Shown: positions 51,732 to 61,351, counted from the first letter of the stretch. The stretch: DNA of 64,000 bases from JAABVY01 sp964496505 (GCA_964496505.1 CAZBZV010000001.1:124001-188000); one strand, 5' to 3'. Notes: generated by a model not told the origin, from the letters alone. Numbers and translations are program-made.

Positions 51732-51754
51732 ATCTATCTGGGAATCAGAGAGGA

Positions 51755-52345
51755 TTAATTTCGTTTTGTATACTGCGCTTTTCCGGTTGTGTGCCATGTC
51801 TTGCCGCCATCCATAGACAATTCATATGTCCAATCGAAACTATTATCCTTGATGTTATGAATCGTAATTCTGTCTTGATATTTCTGGCCCTGCCAGACCG
51901 CCTCATGGGTGAATACCATCTTTCCATCTTTATAGTGGCCCTCGTAATAGCTGATATGCGCACCCATGTTATCGGTCCAAGTCTGCTGCCACTTTTCGGT
52001 TTCACGATTAAAAGCCAGAAGGCCAAGGCCCTCGAATGGCATACCCATCATCTCGGAATCAAATGTATGGCGCATGGCCGCTCCGCCCAGAATCATTTCA
52101 TATTTTGCCACACCCTCCGAGGTCTGCCATTCCTGATCTGAGGGATCCATTTTCCAATCCTGTGTTACATCCCAGGTTCCGGCAAGATGGGCAATCTGTT
52201 GCATTTCCTCCGGCGGTCCCATAGGCGGCATGCCCTCGGCCGTCATTTCGGATTTCTGACCCTCCTGGTCTTCTCCCGCGATTGCGGCGGCGCCGATTAT
52301 AACGGCAATCAATGAAAATACAAATATTATTCTTAATGCTGTCAT
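51755..52345 (-). CDS. secreted DUF1579 protein
   Basis: A 196-residue protein with a signal peptide (MTALRIIFVFSLIAVIIGAA, then AIAGED), a Met/Pro/Glu-rich linker and the DUF1579 barrel-like domain: HLAGTWDVTQDWKMDP, then FEGLGLLAFNRETEKWQQTW and GKTWHTTGKAQYTK. The family has no known function. ATG 52345 has GGAGGAATT upstream; the frame extends further but without a ribosome site. Confidence 0.88.
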   Translation of the reverse strand: MTALRIIFVFSLIAVIIGAAAIAGEDQEGQKSEMTAEGMPPMGPPEEMQQIAHLAGTWDVTQDWKMDPSDQEWQTSEGVAKYEMILGGAAMRHTFDSEMMGMPFEGLGLLAFNRETEKWQQTWTDNMGAHISYYEGHYKDGKMVFTHEAVWQGQKYQDRITIHNIKDNSFDWTYELSMDGGKTWHTTGKAQYTKRN

Positions 52346-52557
52346 CTGAATTCCTCCGTACTGCAAAAAGTATAATCGAGACAAATTATATACGGTATTA
52401 AACACGATATTATGGGTTATGTTTCAAAAGGTCAAGTAAAAAGTATATTAATTTTATCCATTATCTGGGATGCCAATGGGATGCACGGATTAATTCTTCT
52501 ATCCCGGCTTACAGTCTGCTGCAAATTGGGGCGTCGATTGTTATAGAAGATATTGCT

Positions 52558-54300
52558 TTATGTCAGCGGGTAATCGAGCTCGGCAAACCATTCGATTTTT
52601 ATATCGGGGAATATGCTGTCCTGATTCTCCATATCTCCCAGGAAAGTCCAATCCTCTTCATCGACATCGTCACCCGCGGCATATCGTTCAGCCATATTTG
52701 CCAGACGCAGGAATCTTTTGTGATGACGTGCCAGGCGCATCTCGGCGTAATCCCGTGCCGCCCAGGTCGAGATCAGGAACTGCCAGTCAGAGGCGACGAG
52801 GAGCATAAGTTCGCGAGCGGCCTGTTTGAGGATATTTAGCAAATCCTTATCATCGCTATCCCTATGTTTTTTAGCCAGCGACTGCATGCGGAGTTCGTCT
52901 TCGTAGATGTGTTTCCAGCTCCATTCAGTCCATTCATTCAGCCAGATATAATGATATCCGCCCTGACCCCAGCTTCCCTCGGGCATGGAGATCACATCGG
53001 TCGGCAGCGCTTCATCGAGAAAACTTCCGCAGGTGCGTGTTTCGATTTGCTGATCGTTATTGACATACTCTGTAACCAGTTTGAGAAAATTCACGCCCTC
53101 GAACCACCAGTGTCCGAAAAGCTCGCAGTCAAAAGGTGCGCAGAGAAATCCTTTTTTGCCCGATTTTTCATTAAATTCGGACAGGACCTCCTTGACCAGC
53201 GATTTGAAATGTGCGGCATTTTCAGGCACGCGCCCCATTGCTCTTTTGTGATTATATTCCTCTTTATCGGCCAGATCGCTTTTGGCCGAGGTAACCATCC
53301 AGTAGCGATGGCCTCCCGGGAAACGCTTTTTGTGGAAGTCGAGGTAGTTGCCGTCCCCGGGGTAGCCATATTCCCCGGACCAGACCTGAAGCCCGGTCTT
53401 GGGATCGCGTGTAAAGACCGCCACCGGTTTTTTGTTTTCATCCCCGGATGAGACAAGGTAAATCTCCTGCGGGCTGCGTTCTTTAATTTCCTCGGGCGGT
53501 TTATATTCCTTTTCAAACTGTCCCCAGAGTTTTTTAAGCGCCTCGAATCTGTCGATATACACTCCGATTGCCTCACCGCCCTTCAAAAGAGCGCTGTCGA
53601 CAATGAAATACTCAATGCCGTTTTCAGACAGAATTTCCTCCACGCCTTTGCGAAGATAGCTTTTATCCAGCCCCTCGATTTGTACGGGCGGTTTCCATTC
53701 GTAACGCGGACGATAGGCGCATTCCGGGAGCCAGATTCCGCGCGGTTTTCGTCCGAAAAAGTTCTCATAGGATTGAATTGCCTGCTTTACCTGGGCCTGC
53801 AGGGTAGTATCCCGCGAGAGAAGGGGGAAGTAGCCGTGAGTTGCGGCACAGGTCATAATCTCGATATGACCGTCATCCTGCATCTTTTTGAAGGCCTCCG
53901 GCAGGTTTTGATCATACTTGTTCTCGAAGTTATTTTTTGTCCGGCCGTAGAAATTTATCCACATCTGAGCCAGCTCCGACATATTGGTATCGCCGTGTCG
54001 GTCAAAAACCTCTTTATCGGTTTCGGCCGCCTGGATTTTGTTATCCAGATAGGAGCAGAATTCAGGCGGGAATGCTTCATGCCCGAGCTGTTCGCATAAA
54101 ACAGGGGAGATGCTGATTGTAAGATTGGGAGATTGCCCGTCCTCCACAATCTCGTTGAGCATATCCAGAATGGGTATATATGTTTCCGCGCAGGCCTCGT
54201 TGAGCCAGTCGGTACCGTGGGGCCAGCGCCCGTGAGAGAGAACATAGGGTAGATGAGAATGGAGCACAAAGGAAAATGCTCCGATTTTGTCCTCGGACAT
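52558..54300 (-). CDS. glycoside hydrolase family 57 protein, probable alpha-glucan branching enzyme
   Basis: A 580-residue protein with the five GH57 blocks: FVLHSHLPYV (motif 1), GHEAFPPEF, GIWLPECAYRP with the likely catalytic Glu (motif 3), CAPFDCELFGHWWFEGVNFL with the likely acid/base Asp (motif 4) and a C-terminal helical section with NEWTEWSWKHIYEDELRMQ. The motif 4 wording (FDCELFGHWW) matches the AmyC/branching-enzyme subgroup rather than amylopullulanase. It probably builds or remodels glycogen-type glucan. It is upstream of, and on the same strand as, nothing obviously related except the DUF3467 gene. Confidence 0.9.
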   Translation of the reverse strand: MSEDKIGAFSFVLHSHLPYVLSHGRWPHGTDWLNEACAETYIPILDMLNEIVEDGQSPNLTISISPVLCEQLGHEAFPPEFCSYLDNKIQAAETDKEVFDRHGDTNMSELAQMWINFYGRTKNNFENKYDQNLPEAFKKMQDDGHIEIMTCAATHGYFPLLSRDTTLQAQVKQAIQSYENFFGRKPRGIWLPECAYRPRYEWKPPVQIEGLDKSYLRKGVEEILSENGIEYFIVDSALLKGGEAIGVYIDRFEALKKLWGQFEKEYKPPEEIKERSPQEIYLVSSGDENKKPVAVFTRDPKTGLQVWSGEYGYPGDGNYLDFHKKRFPGGHRYWMVTSAKSDLADKEEYNHKRAMGRVPENAAHFKSLVKEVLSEFNEKSGKKGFLCAPFDCELFGHWWFEGVNFLKLVTEYVNNDQQIETRTCGSFLDEALPTDVISMPEGSWGQGGYHYIWLNEWTEWSWKHIYEDELRMQSLAKKHRDSDDKDLLNILKQAARELMLLVASDWQFLISTWAARDYAEMRLARHHKRFLRLANMAERYAAGDDVDEEDWTFLGDMENQDSIFPDIKIEWFAELDYPLT

Positions 54301-54359
54301 GCTTTAATCCTTTCCAAAGTGGTTTATGCTTTATTCAAATAATGGAATTAAACTAGCAC

Positions 54360-54686
54360 TTAATCAGTATCCAGTTTATGATCAGTGGCGGTTTGGAAGC
54401 CGATAGATTTTTCCTCTTTACCGAACATCTTGATCGGTCCGAACTGACCTTCATATTTTTTGATACTATTTTCAAGATTGTTCAATAGCGCCTTGGCTGT
54501 TGTTGGATTCAGTATCAGGCGCGCATGTACCTTTGCCTTTTTCATGCCCGGTGAGAATCTGGCAAAGTCCAGAATAAATTCAGCCGGTGAAAAATTTATG
54601 ATCTGCAAATTGGAATATACCTCGTCGGGAAGGTCATCTCCAAGCGCTACTTTGATCTGTTGCGGCTGGCCCTGTGGCTGTTTCAT
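54360..54686 (-). CDS. DUF3467 protein
   Basis: A 108-residue soluble protein with the DUF3467 core: YSNLQIINFSPAEFILDFAR, then VHARLILNPTTAKALLNNLE. The function is unknown. ATG 54686 has AAGGAGGAAAT upstream. It is divergent from the heptose kinase gene; the two starts lie 76 bases apart. Confidence 0.9.
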   Translation of the reverse strand: MKQPQGQPQQIKVALGDDLPDEVYSNLQIINFSPAEFILDFARFSPGMKKAKVHARLILNPTTAKALLNNLENSIKKYEGQFGPIKMFGKEEKSIGFQTATDHKLDTD

Positions 54687-54761
54687 AAGATTTCCTCCTT
54701 GAACTTTTCGCATAAAAGTATTACAATTCAGCTCAAAGTCAATAGCAAAAAGGAATTCGGG

Positions 54762-55769
54762 TTGGTAGTTGAGAAACCGAGGATAGACGAAATCTTTTCA
54801 CATCTGGGGGGCAATTCCATCATTATTTTAGGCGACCTTATGATGGACCGCTATATGTGGGGGGAGGTCAACCGTATCTCACCTGAAGCGCCGGTGCCGG
54901 TGGTTGAAGTAAGAAACGAGACCCTTCTTCTGGGGGGCGCCGCCAATGTTGCGGTTAATATCAGCAAGCTTGGGGATGAACCTTACCTGGTCGGTGTTGT
55001 CGGCAATGATCTGCGTTCGGAAACATTCAATATTCTTCTGGGGGATAACGGCATCCGTTCGGACGGAATCGTAATGCATAACGGACGTCCGACCACGATT
55101 AAAACCCGAATCATCGCGCACAATCAGCAAGTCGTGCGTGCCGATCATGAAACCACCGATGAGATCGAGCGGGAAACCGAGGAAGATATTTACAAGAAGA
55201 TTGTGGAGAAAATTGATGAGGCCAGGGGCTTGATTATCTCCGATTACGGCAAGGGAGTTATTACCAAAGGCCTTCTGGAAAAAGTGATCGCACTTTGCCG
55301 TGAGAAAAATGTCTTCGTGGCGGTCGATCCGAAGGATGTCAACTTCAAGTCATACAAGCGGGTTTCTGTTATTACTCCCAACCATCATGAGGCCGGATTT
55401 GCCTATGGCAAACGGATACGCAATGAGGATGATTTAAAAGAAGTGGGATGGGGGCTCCTGAAGATTCTGGATGCCGAGTCGCTTCTTATAACACGCGGTG
55501 CGGAGGGTATGGCGCTTTTTGAAAAAAACGGCAGCCTGACATTTCTTCCAACTGCCGCACGCAAGGTTTATGATGTTACCGGGGCGGGCGATACGGTTAT
55601 CTCCGCTTTTGTTTCGGCCATGGCGGCCGGGGCCGCTCTTCCCGAGGCCGCCTACATATCGAATCAGGCTGCGGGAATTGTGGTGGGCGAGATCGGTACA
55701 GCCCAGGCCACGAAAGAATCACTTATCAAAGAGATAAATAAACGTCTAAAAGGAAATAATAATGGGTAG
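54762..55769 (+). CDS. hldE1: D-glycero-beta-D-manno-heptose-7-phosphate kinase
   Basis: A 335-residue PfkB-family kinase. Signatures: LGDLMMDRYMWGEVNRISPE, then LLGGAANVAVNISKLGDEP near residue 50 and VYDVTGAGDTVISAFVSAMA near 275, with the catalytic Asp in GAGD. It makes heptose-1,7-bisphosphate for LPS core. I choose TTG 54762 with AAAGGA seven bases upstream; no ATG fits the family N-terminus. In E. coli this activity is fused to the next gene; here they are separate and overlap by eight bases. Confidence 0.93.
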   Translation: MVVEKPRIDEIFSHLGGNSIIILGDLMMDRYMWGEVNRISPEAPVPVVEVRNETLLLGGAANVAVNISKLGDEPYLVGVVGNDLRSETFNILLGDNGIRSDGIVMHNGRPTTIKTRIIAHNQQVVRADHETTDEIERETEEDIYKKIVEKIDEARGLIISDYGKGVITKGLLEKVIALCREKNVFVAVDPKDVNFKSYKRVSVITPNHHEAGFAYGKRIRNEDDLKEVGWGLLKILDAESLLITRGAEGMALFEKNGSLTFLPTAARKVYDVTGAGDTVISAFVSAMAAGAALPEAAYISNQAAGIVVGEIGTAQATKESLIKEINKRLKGNNNG

Positions 55770-56235
55770 AGTAATAGGAGTACAGCGGCTGGTAGAACTG
55801 AGATGCAGTTGGCGAAGCTGCTATGTTGTGTTCACCAACGGTGTTTTCGATCTGATACATTACGGCCATCTTAAACTTCTTGAAGACTGCAAGATTATGG
55901 GGACAGTGCTTATTGTGGGCATGAATTCGGATGCGTCCGTGAAGAAGATAAAAGGCCCGAAACGTCCCATAATGCCGTACAAGGACAGGAGCAAACTGCT
56001 GGCGGCTTTGAAGCCGGTGGATTATGTGGTTTCGTTTGGCGAGGAAACGCCGCTGAAATTAATCAAGAAGCTAAAGCCGGATGTACTGGTTAAAGGCGCC
56101 GACTACAAGCTTGAAGAAATAGTTGGAGCAAAAGAGGTAAAGGAATGGGGCGGAAGAGTTAAACGCGTGAAGCTTTTGCCGGGACGCTCGACCTCTGAGC
56201 TGATTAAGAAGATTGGCAAGCTCTCTGGAAGATAA
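55762..56235 (+). CDS. hldE2: D-glycero-beta-D-manno-heptose-1-phosphate adenylyltransferase
   Basis: A 157-residue nucleotidyltransferase with VFTNGVFDLIHYGHLKLLED (HxGH-type motif as HYGH), LIVGMNSDASVKKIKGPKRP, and the C-terminal KLLPGRSTSELIKKI segment. It adds AMP to heptose-1-phosphate to give ADP-heptose. The overlap with the kinase gene supports coupled expression. This gene pair implies a heptose-containing LPS. Confidence 0.94.
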   Translation: MGRVIGVQRLVELRCSWRSCYVVFTNGVFDLIHYGHLKLLEDCKIMGTVLIVGMNSDASVKKIKGPKRPIMPYKDRSKLLAALKPVDYVVSFGEETPLKLIKKLKPDVLVKGADYKLEEIVGAKEVKEWGGRVKRVKLLPGRSTSELIKKIGKLSGR

Positions 56236-56243
56236 AGTTTTAC

Positions 56244-56272
56244 TTGACAGTGTTTAAGTGCAGGTTTAACTT
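56244..56272 (+). promoter_or_regulatory. promoter candidate before the TPR gene
   Basis: A perfect TTGACA at 56244-56249, 17-base spacer and TAACTT at 56267-56272; start near 56279, with GGAAGG at 56281-56286 before GTG 56293. Confidence 0.45.
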
Positions 56273-56292
56273 TTGAGCTTGGAAGGTTGAGT

Positions 56293-56892
56293 GTGATAAA
56301 ATTATCTCTTGCAAAAGGGAAGTCGGATTCTGAGATTGCGGTTCTGGAGAAACATCTACCGGAATCATTTGCACGACTGGCTGATGTTTACTTTGCCAGA
56401 GGTGAGCGCCAGAAGGCCCTCGAGATTTTAAAGGAGCATGCTGATAGCTTTCCCGAGTATCCCACAGGTTTCTGGATGCTCGGTAAGGTTTTTTACAGCC
56501 TGAAGGAAAAGGAGAAAGCTTTAGCTTACCTGCATAGAACATTACAGATAATACCCGAGCATCTGGCGGCGCTGGAATTGATCGGAAAGATTTATATGGA
56601 GAGCGGGGAGCATGCTCTGGCAAGGTCTTATCTGAAACAAGTCGGTCAGGCCGATGAGCTGGGAGAAATTGTATTCAAAACAAAATCCGATGAAGCCAAG
56701 GTTAAGGCCGAAAAAGAGAAGATAGAGGATGTTCGTGAGCGGGCCAAAGGCAAGTTCGCTACCGAGACTATGGTTAATCTCTATATAAGACAGGGACATA
56801 AGAGGCTTGCCAGGGAACTTTGCGAGGAGATACTGGTTATGCAACCTGAAAACACCCGTATAAAAACAATTTTAAAGGAGCTGGAGAGTTAA
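56293..56892 (+). CDS. TPR-repeat protein
   Basis: A 199-residue helical protein with about four tetratricopeptide repeats (FARLADVYFARGERQKALEI, GFWMLGKVFYSLKEKEKALA, ALELIGKIYMESGEHALARS, VNLYIRQGHKRLARELCEEI). No signal peptide or membrane span. It probably is a protein-interaction scaffold; there is no catalytic domain. GTG 56293 is favoured over TTG 56287 by ribosome-site spacing. It is followed by the M24 peptidase one base away. Confidence 0.85.
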   Translation: MIKLSLAKGKSDSEIAVLEKHLPESFARLADVYFARGERQKALEILKEHADSFPEYPTGFWMLGKVFYSLKEKEKALAYLHRTLQIIPEHLAALELIGKIYMESGEHALARSYLKQVGQADELGEIVFKTKSDEAKVKAEKEKIEDVRERAKGKFATETMVNLYIRQGHKRLARELCEEILVMQPENTRIKTILKELES

Positions 56893-56893
56893 T

Positions 56894-57964
56894 ATGCCAT
56901 CCAATTTAAAACGCTTACAGCAATTGGTTAAAAAAGAAAATCTGGACTGTCTGCTTGTTACCGAGGTTACCAATATTCGTTATCTGACCGGTTACTCGGG
57001 ATCCTCAGCCAAGCTTCTGGTATTTCCGACACAGACATACTTTTTCACCGATTTCCGTTATAAGGATCAGGTGAAGAAAGAGGTTAAGGGCGCAAAAATT
57101 GAGATCGGCCAGCGTGATCCGATGATGGATTTTCCCAGGTTCAAACCGCTGCAAAAGAAGAATATCACAATCGGCTTCCAATCAGAATATATTACTCATG
57201 CCATGCTTGAACAGCTTAAAGAACTGCTTCCGGATGCGATATTTGTACCGACCAAAAACATTGTGGGCACTCTTTCGATCATAAAGACCCAGGCTGAGAT
57301 TAAGCTGATTCGTGAAGCGGTTAAAATTTCGGATAAAGCTTTCGACCGGATTTTAGGGTATATCGAACCGGGCCTGCGCGAAAATGAGATAGCGGCGGAG
57401 CTGGAATATCAGATGAAGATACTGGGCTCGGAGAAGCCGGCATTTGATACGATTGTGGCCTCGGGGCCAAGGTCTGCCTTGCCTCATGGCGTGGCCTCCG
57501 ACCGCAAGGTTCAGAAGGGCGATTATATTACCATGGATTTCGGCGCCAAATACAAGGGCTATCATTCCGACATGACCCGCACGATCGTTGTAGGCAAAGC
57601 TACCCAGAAGCAAAAAAAGATATATAATCTGGTTCTTAAGGCCCAGAAGGCGGGATGTCGTTACGCAAAAGCCGGAATTACTGGAAAAGAGCTTGACAAA
57701 AAAGTCAGAAAGATTATAGAGAAGGCCGGATATGGAAAGAATTTCGGCCACGGGCTGGGCCATGGACTGGGAACTGTGGTTCATGATGCACCGCCTGTTT
57801 CACCCTTATCCGATGTTGAGCTGAAATCGAATATGGTCGTTACGATAGAACCCGGCATTTATATATCCGGCTGGGGCGGAGTCAGAATCGAGGATGACGT
57901 TGTTCTGAAAAAGAACAGTTGTGTCATTTTGAATAAAGCTGAAAAAAGGTTAATTGAATTATAA
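56894..57964 (+). CDS. pepQ: M24-family Xaa-Pro peptidase
   Basis: A 356-residue metallopeptidase that releases an N-terminal residue before proline, or related substrate. Metal ligands are visible in MDFGAKYKGYHSDMTRTIVV (two Asp), FGHGLGHGLGTVVHDAPPVS (His), TIEPGIYISG (Glu) and VRIEDDVV (Glu). The N-terminal creatinase-like domain covers residues 1-130. It precedes accB, as in many bacteria. Confidence 0.9.
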   Translation: MPSNLKRLQQLVKKENLDCLLVTEVTNIRYLTGYSGSSAKLLVFPTQTYFFTDFRYKDQVKKEVKGAKIEIGQRDPMMDFPRFKPLQKKNITIGFQSEYITHAMLEQLKELLPDAIFVPTKNIVGTLSIIKTQAEIKLIREAVKISDKAFDRILGYIEPGLRENEIAAELEYQMKILGSEKPAFDTIVASGPRSALPHGVASDRKVQKGDYITMDFGAKYKGYHSDMTRTIVVGKATQKQKKIYNLVLKAQKAGCRYAKAGITGKELDKKVRKIIEKAGYGKNFGHGLGHGLGTVVHDAPPVSPLSDVELKSNMVVTIEPGIYISGWGGVRIEDDVVLKKNSCVILNKAEKRLIEL

Positions 57965-57982
57965 AGGTGGTGAGTGGTTCTT

Positions 57983-58504
57983 ATGTTGGAATCAATGATT
58001 AGAAAGCTGGTCAAGTTGGTCGAGGAATCCGATATCGCCCAGCTCGAGGTTTCCAGTTGGGGGCGCAGGGTCAAGATTACCAAGCGTTATGCTCCCGGCT
58101 CGCGAAACGGCCATTCATCCGAGGGTGCATTGACGGAAGTCGTTGTGCCAGCTTCACCTCCCAAACCCGAAAGCACACCCCCTCCCACGCCTCAGGCGGT
58201 TCCCAAGCAAAAAGAATCGGCGCCGGAGGTTGCAGAGACGGCTGAATCTGCCGATGATAAATACGTACCGATTAAGTCACCCATGGTGGGGACCTTTTAC
58301 GCATCGCCGGAGCCGAATGCTCCGCCTTACGTGAAAGTCGGCGACACAATTCAAAAAGGAACTGTGGTCTGTATTGTCGAGGCCATGAAACTGATGAATG
58401 AAATTGAGTCGGATGTTTCGGGACGTGTTGTCAAACTTCTGGCGGAAAACGCACAGCCGGTCGAATTCGGACAGACACTTTTCCTTGTTGAGCCTGTAGC
58501 TTAA
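57983..58504 (+). CDS. accB: biotin carboxyl carrier protein of acetyl-CoA carboxylase
   Basis: A 173-residue carrier. The N-terminal helix (MLESMIRKLVKLVEESDIAQ) is the family start, a Pro/Ala/Glu linker covers about 48-90, and the biotinyl domain has VEAMKLMNEIES with the biotinylated Lys136. Usually accC follows; here pilT does instead, so the carboxylase subunit must lie elsewhere. ATG 57983; GTG 57974 is less likely. Confidence 0.95.
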   Translation: MLESMIRKLVKLVEESDIAQLEVSSWGRRVKITKRYAPGSRNGHSSEGALTEVVVPASPPKPESTPPPTPQAVPKQKESAPEVAETAESADDKYVPIKSPMVGTFYASPEPNAPPYVKVGDTIQKGTVVCIVEAMKLMNEIESDVSGRVVKLLAENAQPVEFGQTLFLVEPVA

Positions 58505-58540
58505 GAAAACAAATACGAATCTACATCAAGGAGGGTGTGT

Positions 58541-59653
58541 ATGAATCTGCGCCAGATGCTGGTGGAGATGTTATCCAAGGGCGCCTCCGATTTACATCTC
58601 AGAGTAGGGATTCGTCCCACACTGAGGATTGATGGTGTGCTGACCCACATAAATACACCTGCGCTCAGTAAAGAGGATATGAACGATATCCTCAATCAGA
58701 TTTTAAAACCCGAACAGCAGAAAAGATTTCTGGCACGAAATGAGATGGACCTGGCTCTGTCGGTCGCCAAGCTGGGACGATTCAGGATCAATCTGTTCAG
58801 ACAGAGAGGTACGATCGGTATCGCGCTTCGTGCGGTCAATACGACAGTGCCGACATTCGATGAGCTCAATCTTCCGCCCATCGTGCAGAAGATCGCCGAG
58901 AACCGGCGCGGACTGGTGATCGTAACCGGTACCACCGGTTCGGGTAAGTCGACCACGCTGGCCTCGATGATTGAGCATATCAATTCCACGAGAAAAGATA
59001 ATGTTTTGACAGTCGAGGATCCGATCGAGTATATCTACCGCGATAAGGAATGTATTATCTCGCAGCGCGAGGTGGGAGGAGATACACCCTCGTTCGGATC
59101 GGCTTTGCGTCACGCCTTCCGTCAGGACCCCGACACGATCCTGATCGGTGAGATTCGTGACTCCGATACCATGTCCACCGCGCTTTCCGCGGCTGATACC
59201 GGACACTTCGTGCTGACCACATTGCATACTATGAACACGGTCGAGACTATTTCCCGAATCATATCTTTCTTCCCGCCTCATCAGCATACTCAGGTGCGCC
59301 TGCTTCTGGCGGGAACGTTGAAGGCGATTATCTGTCAGAGACTTCTGGGACGCTCCGATAGGGCTGGACGAGTTCCGGCGGTGGAGGTGATGCTCGGTAC
59401 CGCCTCGATCCGCGAATGCCTGATAAATCCGGAGAAGACTATGGATATTATGGACTTGGTGGAATCGGGTGGAATTCAGTATGGTATGCAGTCATTCGAC
59501 CAGTCGATTATGAAGCTTTACCGTCAAGGTGTGATCTCTTACGAGGAAGCGATGTCACAGGCGACCAATCCCGAGGACTTCGACCTCAGGCTCAAGGGGA
59601 TCACCGCCTCATCAGACCGTGGCTGGAATGAATTCGAAAGATCAGATGCTTAA
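58541..59653 (+). CDS. pilT: type IV pilus retraction ATPase PilT
   Basis: A 370-residue secretion ATPase. Walker A TGTTGSGKSTTLASMIEHIN near 127, Asp box VEDPIEYIYRDKECIISQRE, Walker B DPDTILIGEIRDSDTMSTAL and His box HFVLTTLHTMNTVETISRII. The N-terminal ASDLHLRVGIRPTLRIDG and the size match PilT rather than PilB. It powers twitching; together with the pilin-like fragment at the start of the window it suggests type IV pili. A good AAGGAGGG site precedes ATG 58541. Confidence 0.94.
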   Translation: MNLRQMLVEMLSKGASDLHLRVGIRPTLRIDGVLTHINTPALSKEDMNDILNQILKPEQQKRFLARNEMDLALSVAKLGRFRINLFRQRGTIGIALRAVNTTVPTFDELNLPPIVQKIAENRRGLVIVTGTTGSGKSTTLASMIEHINSTRKDNVLTVEDPIEYIYRDKECIISQREVGGDTPSFGSALRHAFRQDPDTILIGEIRDSDTMSTALSAADTGHFVLTTLHTMNTVETISRIISFFPPHQHTQVRLLLAGTLKAIICQRLLGRSDRAGRVPAVEVMLGTASIRECLINPEKTMDIMDLVESGGIQYGMQSFDQSIMKLYRQGVISYEEAMSQATNPEDFDLRLKGITASSDRGWNEFERSDA

Positions 59654-59673
59654 TATCTTAAAGGAAGCTTGTG

Positions 59674-59704
59674 AACGGCGTACCTCCGGGTGCGCCGTTT
59701 TTTT
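59674..59704 (+). terminator. terminator of pilT
   Basis: AACGGCG at 59674-59680 and CGCCGTT at 59693-59699 with a 12-base loop, followed by T's to 59704, twenty bases after the pilT stop. Confidence 0.88.
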
Positions 59705-59901
59705 CTTGACGTATATTAAAATATTAATTTTCCCCGCATAATATCTAAGGCGTTATTGGGATTTGTCGAAAATTATAATAGGGAATTTAGAGGGCAGAGT
59801 GCCGATTTATGTTTCTACCCGGGCACTTCAATGGCAGAAGCATGTGGGGCATGTTATCCTGAAAATATCGGAAAATGACCTTTGAGTATGGGTATCCAAT
59901 T

Positions 59902-60690
59902 ATGAAGATTATCGCTTTAATGGGCAAGCCGAAGATTTTGAAAGATCTTTCATGCATAGTAGAATCCGATAAGAATGAAATTATCGGAGTGGATTCGCCG
60001 AGAAAACTTATGCTGGGACTCGAGGAGGATATTCAGATCGATTTGGTTATTGCGGATGCTGAGCTGCTGCATGATTCGGAGGTTGATATCCTCGGTTTCA
60101 TTCAAAACAGGCAGCGTTACAATTGGCTGCCGGTTCTGGCTACCTGTAATGATTGCGAGCCTGAGAAAATGATGTCGCTGGTTAGGAGGGGAGTCTATGA
60201 TATTTTACTTTATCCATTCGACCGCGAGAGATTTCTTGAGCGGGTTAAAACCGCCGAACTGAACGGACGCCGAAAAATCGTGGTAATTGATGATGAACCT
60301 TCTATTCTTGAAATCCTGACCGATGTGTTTGAGCTTGAAAGACATATAGTGTATCCCTTTTCATGTGCTGAAGGCGCGTTTAAATTTCTGGAAGAATATG
60401 ATAAAAGTGTTCATGCCGTAGTTTCAGATATTCTTTTACCCGGTGCATCGGGAATTGATGTTTTGAAGAAAGTAAAGGCGGAATATTCAAATATACCAAT
60501 AATATTAATAACCGGTCACAGCGGCAAATATTCGCCTGATAAGCTCATGGCAATCGGCGCAGACGGCTATTTCAAGAAACCGTTCCACAACGTGGATTTG
60601 ATCAGAACGTTATTTACTATTTTGCAGAAGTACAGCCGCTATAAAAAGAAAAAATCCCAGCCAAAGTCGGTAAAACAGCTGGTGTCATAA
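59902..60690 (+). CDS. double-receiver response regulator without output domain
   Basis: A 262-residue protein with two receiver folds. The first (about 1-120) is degenerate: it has a phospho-site-like DLVIADAELL but lacks the leading acidic pair. The second (about 130-250) is complete: IVVIDDEPSILEIL, AVVSDILLPGASGIDVLKKV with the phospho-Asp, LITGHSG and YFKKPF. It ends in a Lys/Arg/Gln tail. The frame also allows ATG 59875; neither start has a strong ribosome site. No kinase is adjacent. Confidence 0.87.
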   Translation: MKIIALMGKPKILKDLSCIVESDKNEIIGVDSPRKLMLGLEEDIQIDLVIADAELLHDSEVDILGFIQNRQRYNWLPVLATCNDCEPEKMMSLVRRGVYDILLYPFDRERFLERVKTAELNGRRKIVVIDDEPSILEILTDVFELERHIVYPFSCAEGAFKFLEEYDKSVHAVVSDILLPGASGIDVLKKVKAEYSNIPIILITGHSGKYSPDKLMAIGADGYFKKPFHNVDLIRTLFTILQKYSRYKKKKSQPKSVKQLVS

Positions 60691-60717
60691 TTCTGGTTTG
60701 ATAAGACATCATTCTGA

Positions 60718-61347
60718 TTACTTTGTGGCTTTCACAACTACAAAGCCACCTTTTCCATAGCCCGGCTCTATATCTTCGAGCTCGTTGATTTCCGAGGGAT
60801 TATTGAAGATGGTTTGTATAAACTGCAGATTTTTAAAACCGCTTTCGGTCAGAAATTTTTTAATTTCTTCAGCAGAGTAGAAACTTGCATGTTTATAGAA
60901 TTCGTTTTTGCTTTTATGCTTTTCATATACTTGTCCCAGGGGGCTTTCACTGTCAATGAATGCTATTATTAAAACTCCCCCATTTTTTAAAATGCGATTG
61001 GCCTCTGTGAAGGCCGCGCGGGCATCATCGAGAAAGCACACGACTGTAACCATCAAAGCAAAATCAAATTGATTATCATCAAAAGGCAGTTTTTCGGCAA
61101 TCCCCTCAACTGCGTCAATTCCACGATCTTTTGCAATAGCCCGCATATTTACGGAAGGCTCGAGCCCATGCTTTATACCAAGGGGGCCCGCAAACCGTCC
61201 GGTACCCACTCCGATCTCTATCCCCTCACCGCTCTCAGGCAGAAAATGCTTTACGGCTTTTATCTCGGACTCGTAGGCCATACGGTTTTCCTCAAACCAG
61301 GCATCGTATTCATCGGTGTATTTATCAAATGGCTTAGACATCGACAT
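60718..61347 (-). CDS. class I SAM-dependent methyltransferase
   Basis: A 209-residue protein. SAM-binding motif GEGIEIGVGTGRFAGPLG near 39 is canonical; FDFALMVTVVCFLDDARAAF and ANRILKNGGVLIIAFIDSES are the usual later blocks. The substrate is unknown. It is five bases downstream of the OsmC gene on the same strand, so probably co-transcribed. The frame extends upstream into OsmC, but ATG 61347 fits. Confidence 0.88.
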   Translation of the reverse strand: MSMSKPFDKYTDEYDAWFEENRMAYESEIKAVKHFLPESGEGIEIGVGTGRFAGPLGIKHGLEPSVNMRAIAKDRGIDAVEGIAEKLPFDDNQFDFALMVTVVCFLDDARAAFTEANRILKNGGVLIIAFIDSESPLGQVYEKHKSKNEFYKHASFYSAEEIKKFLTESGFKNLQFIQTIFNNPSEINELEDIEPGYGKGGFVVVKATK

Positions 61348-61351
61348 AATA

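Noticed and set aside
52864..53451. 195-codon plus-strand frame within the GH57 gene
   Set aside because: It is antisense to a complete GH57 protein with all five motifs and has no recognisable domain.
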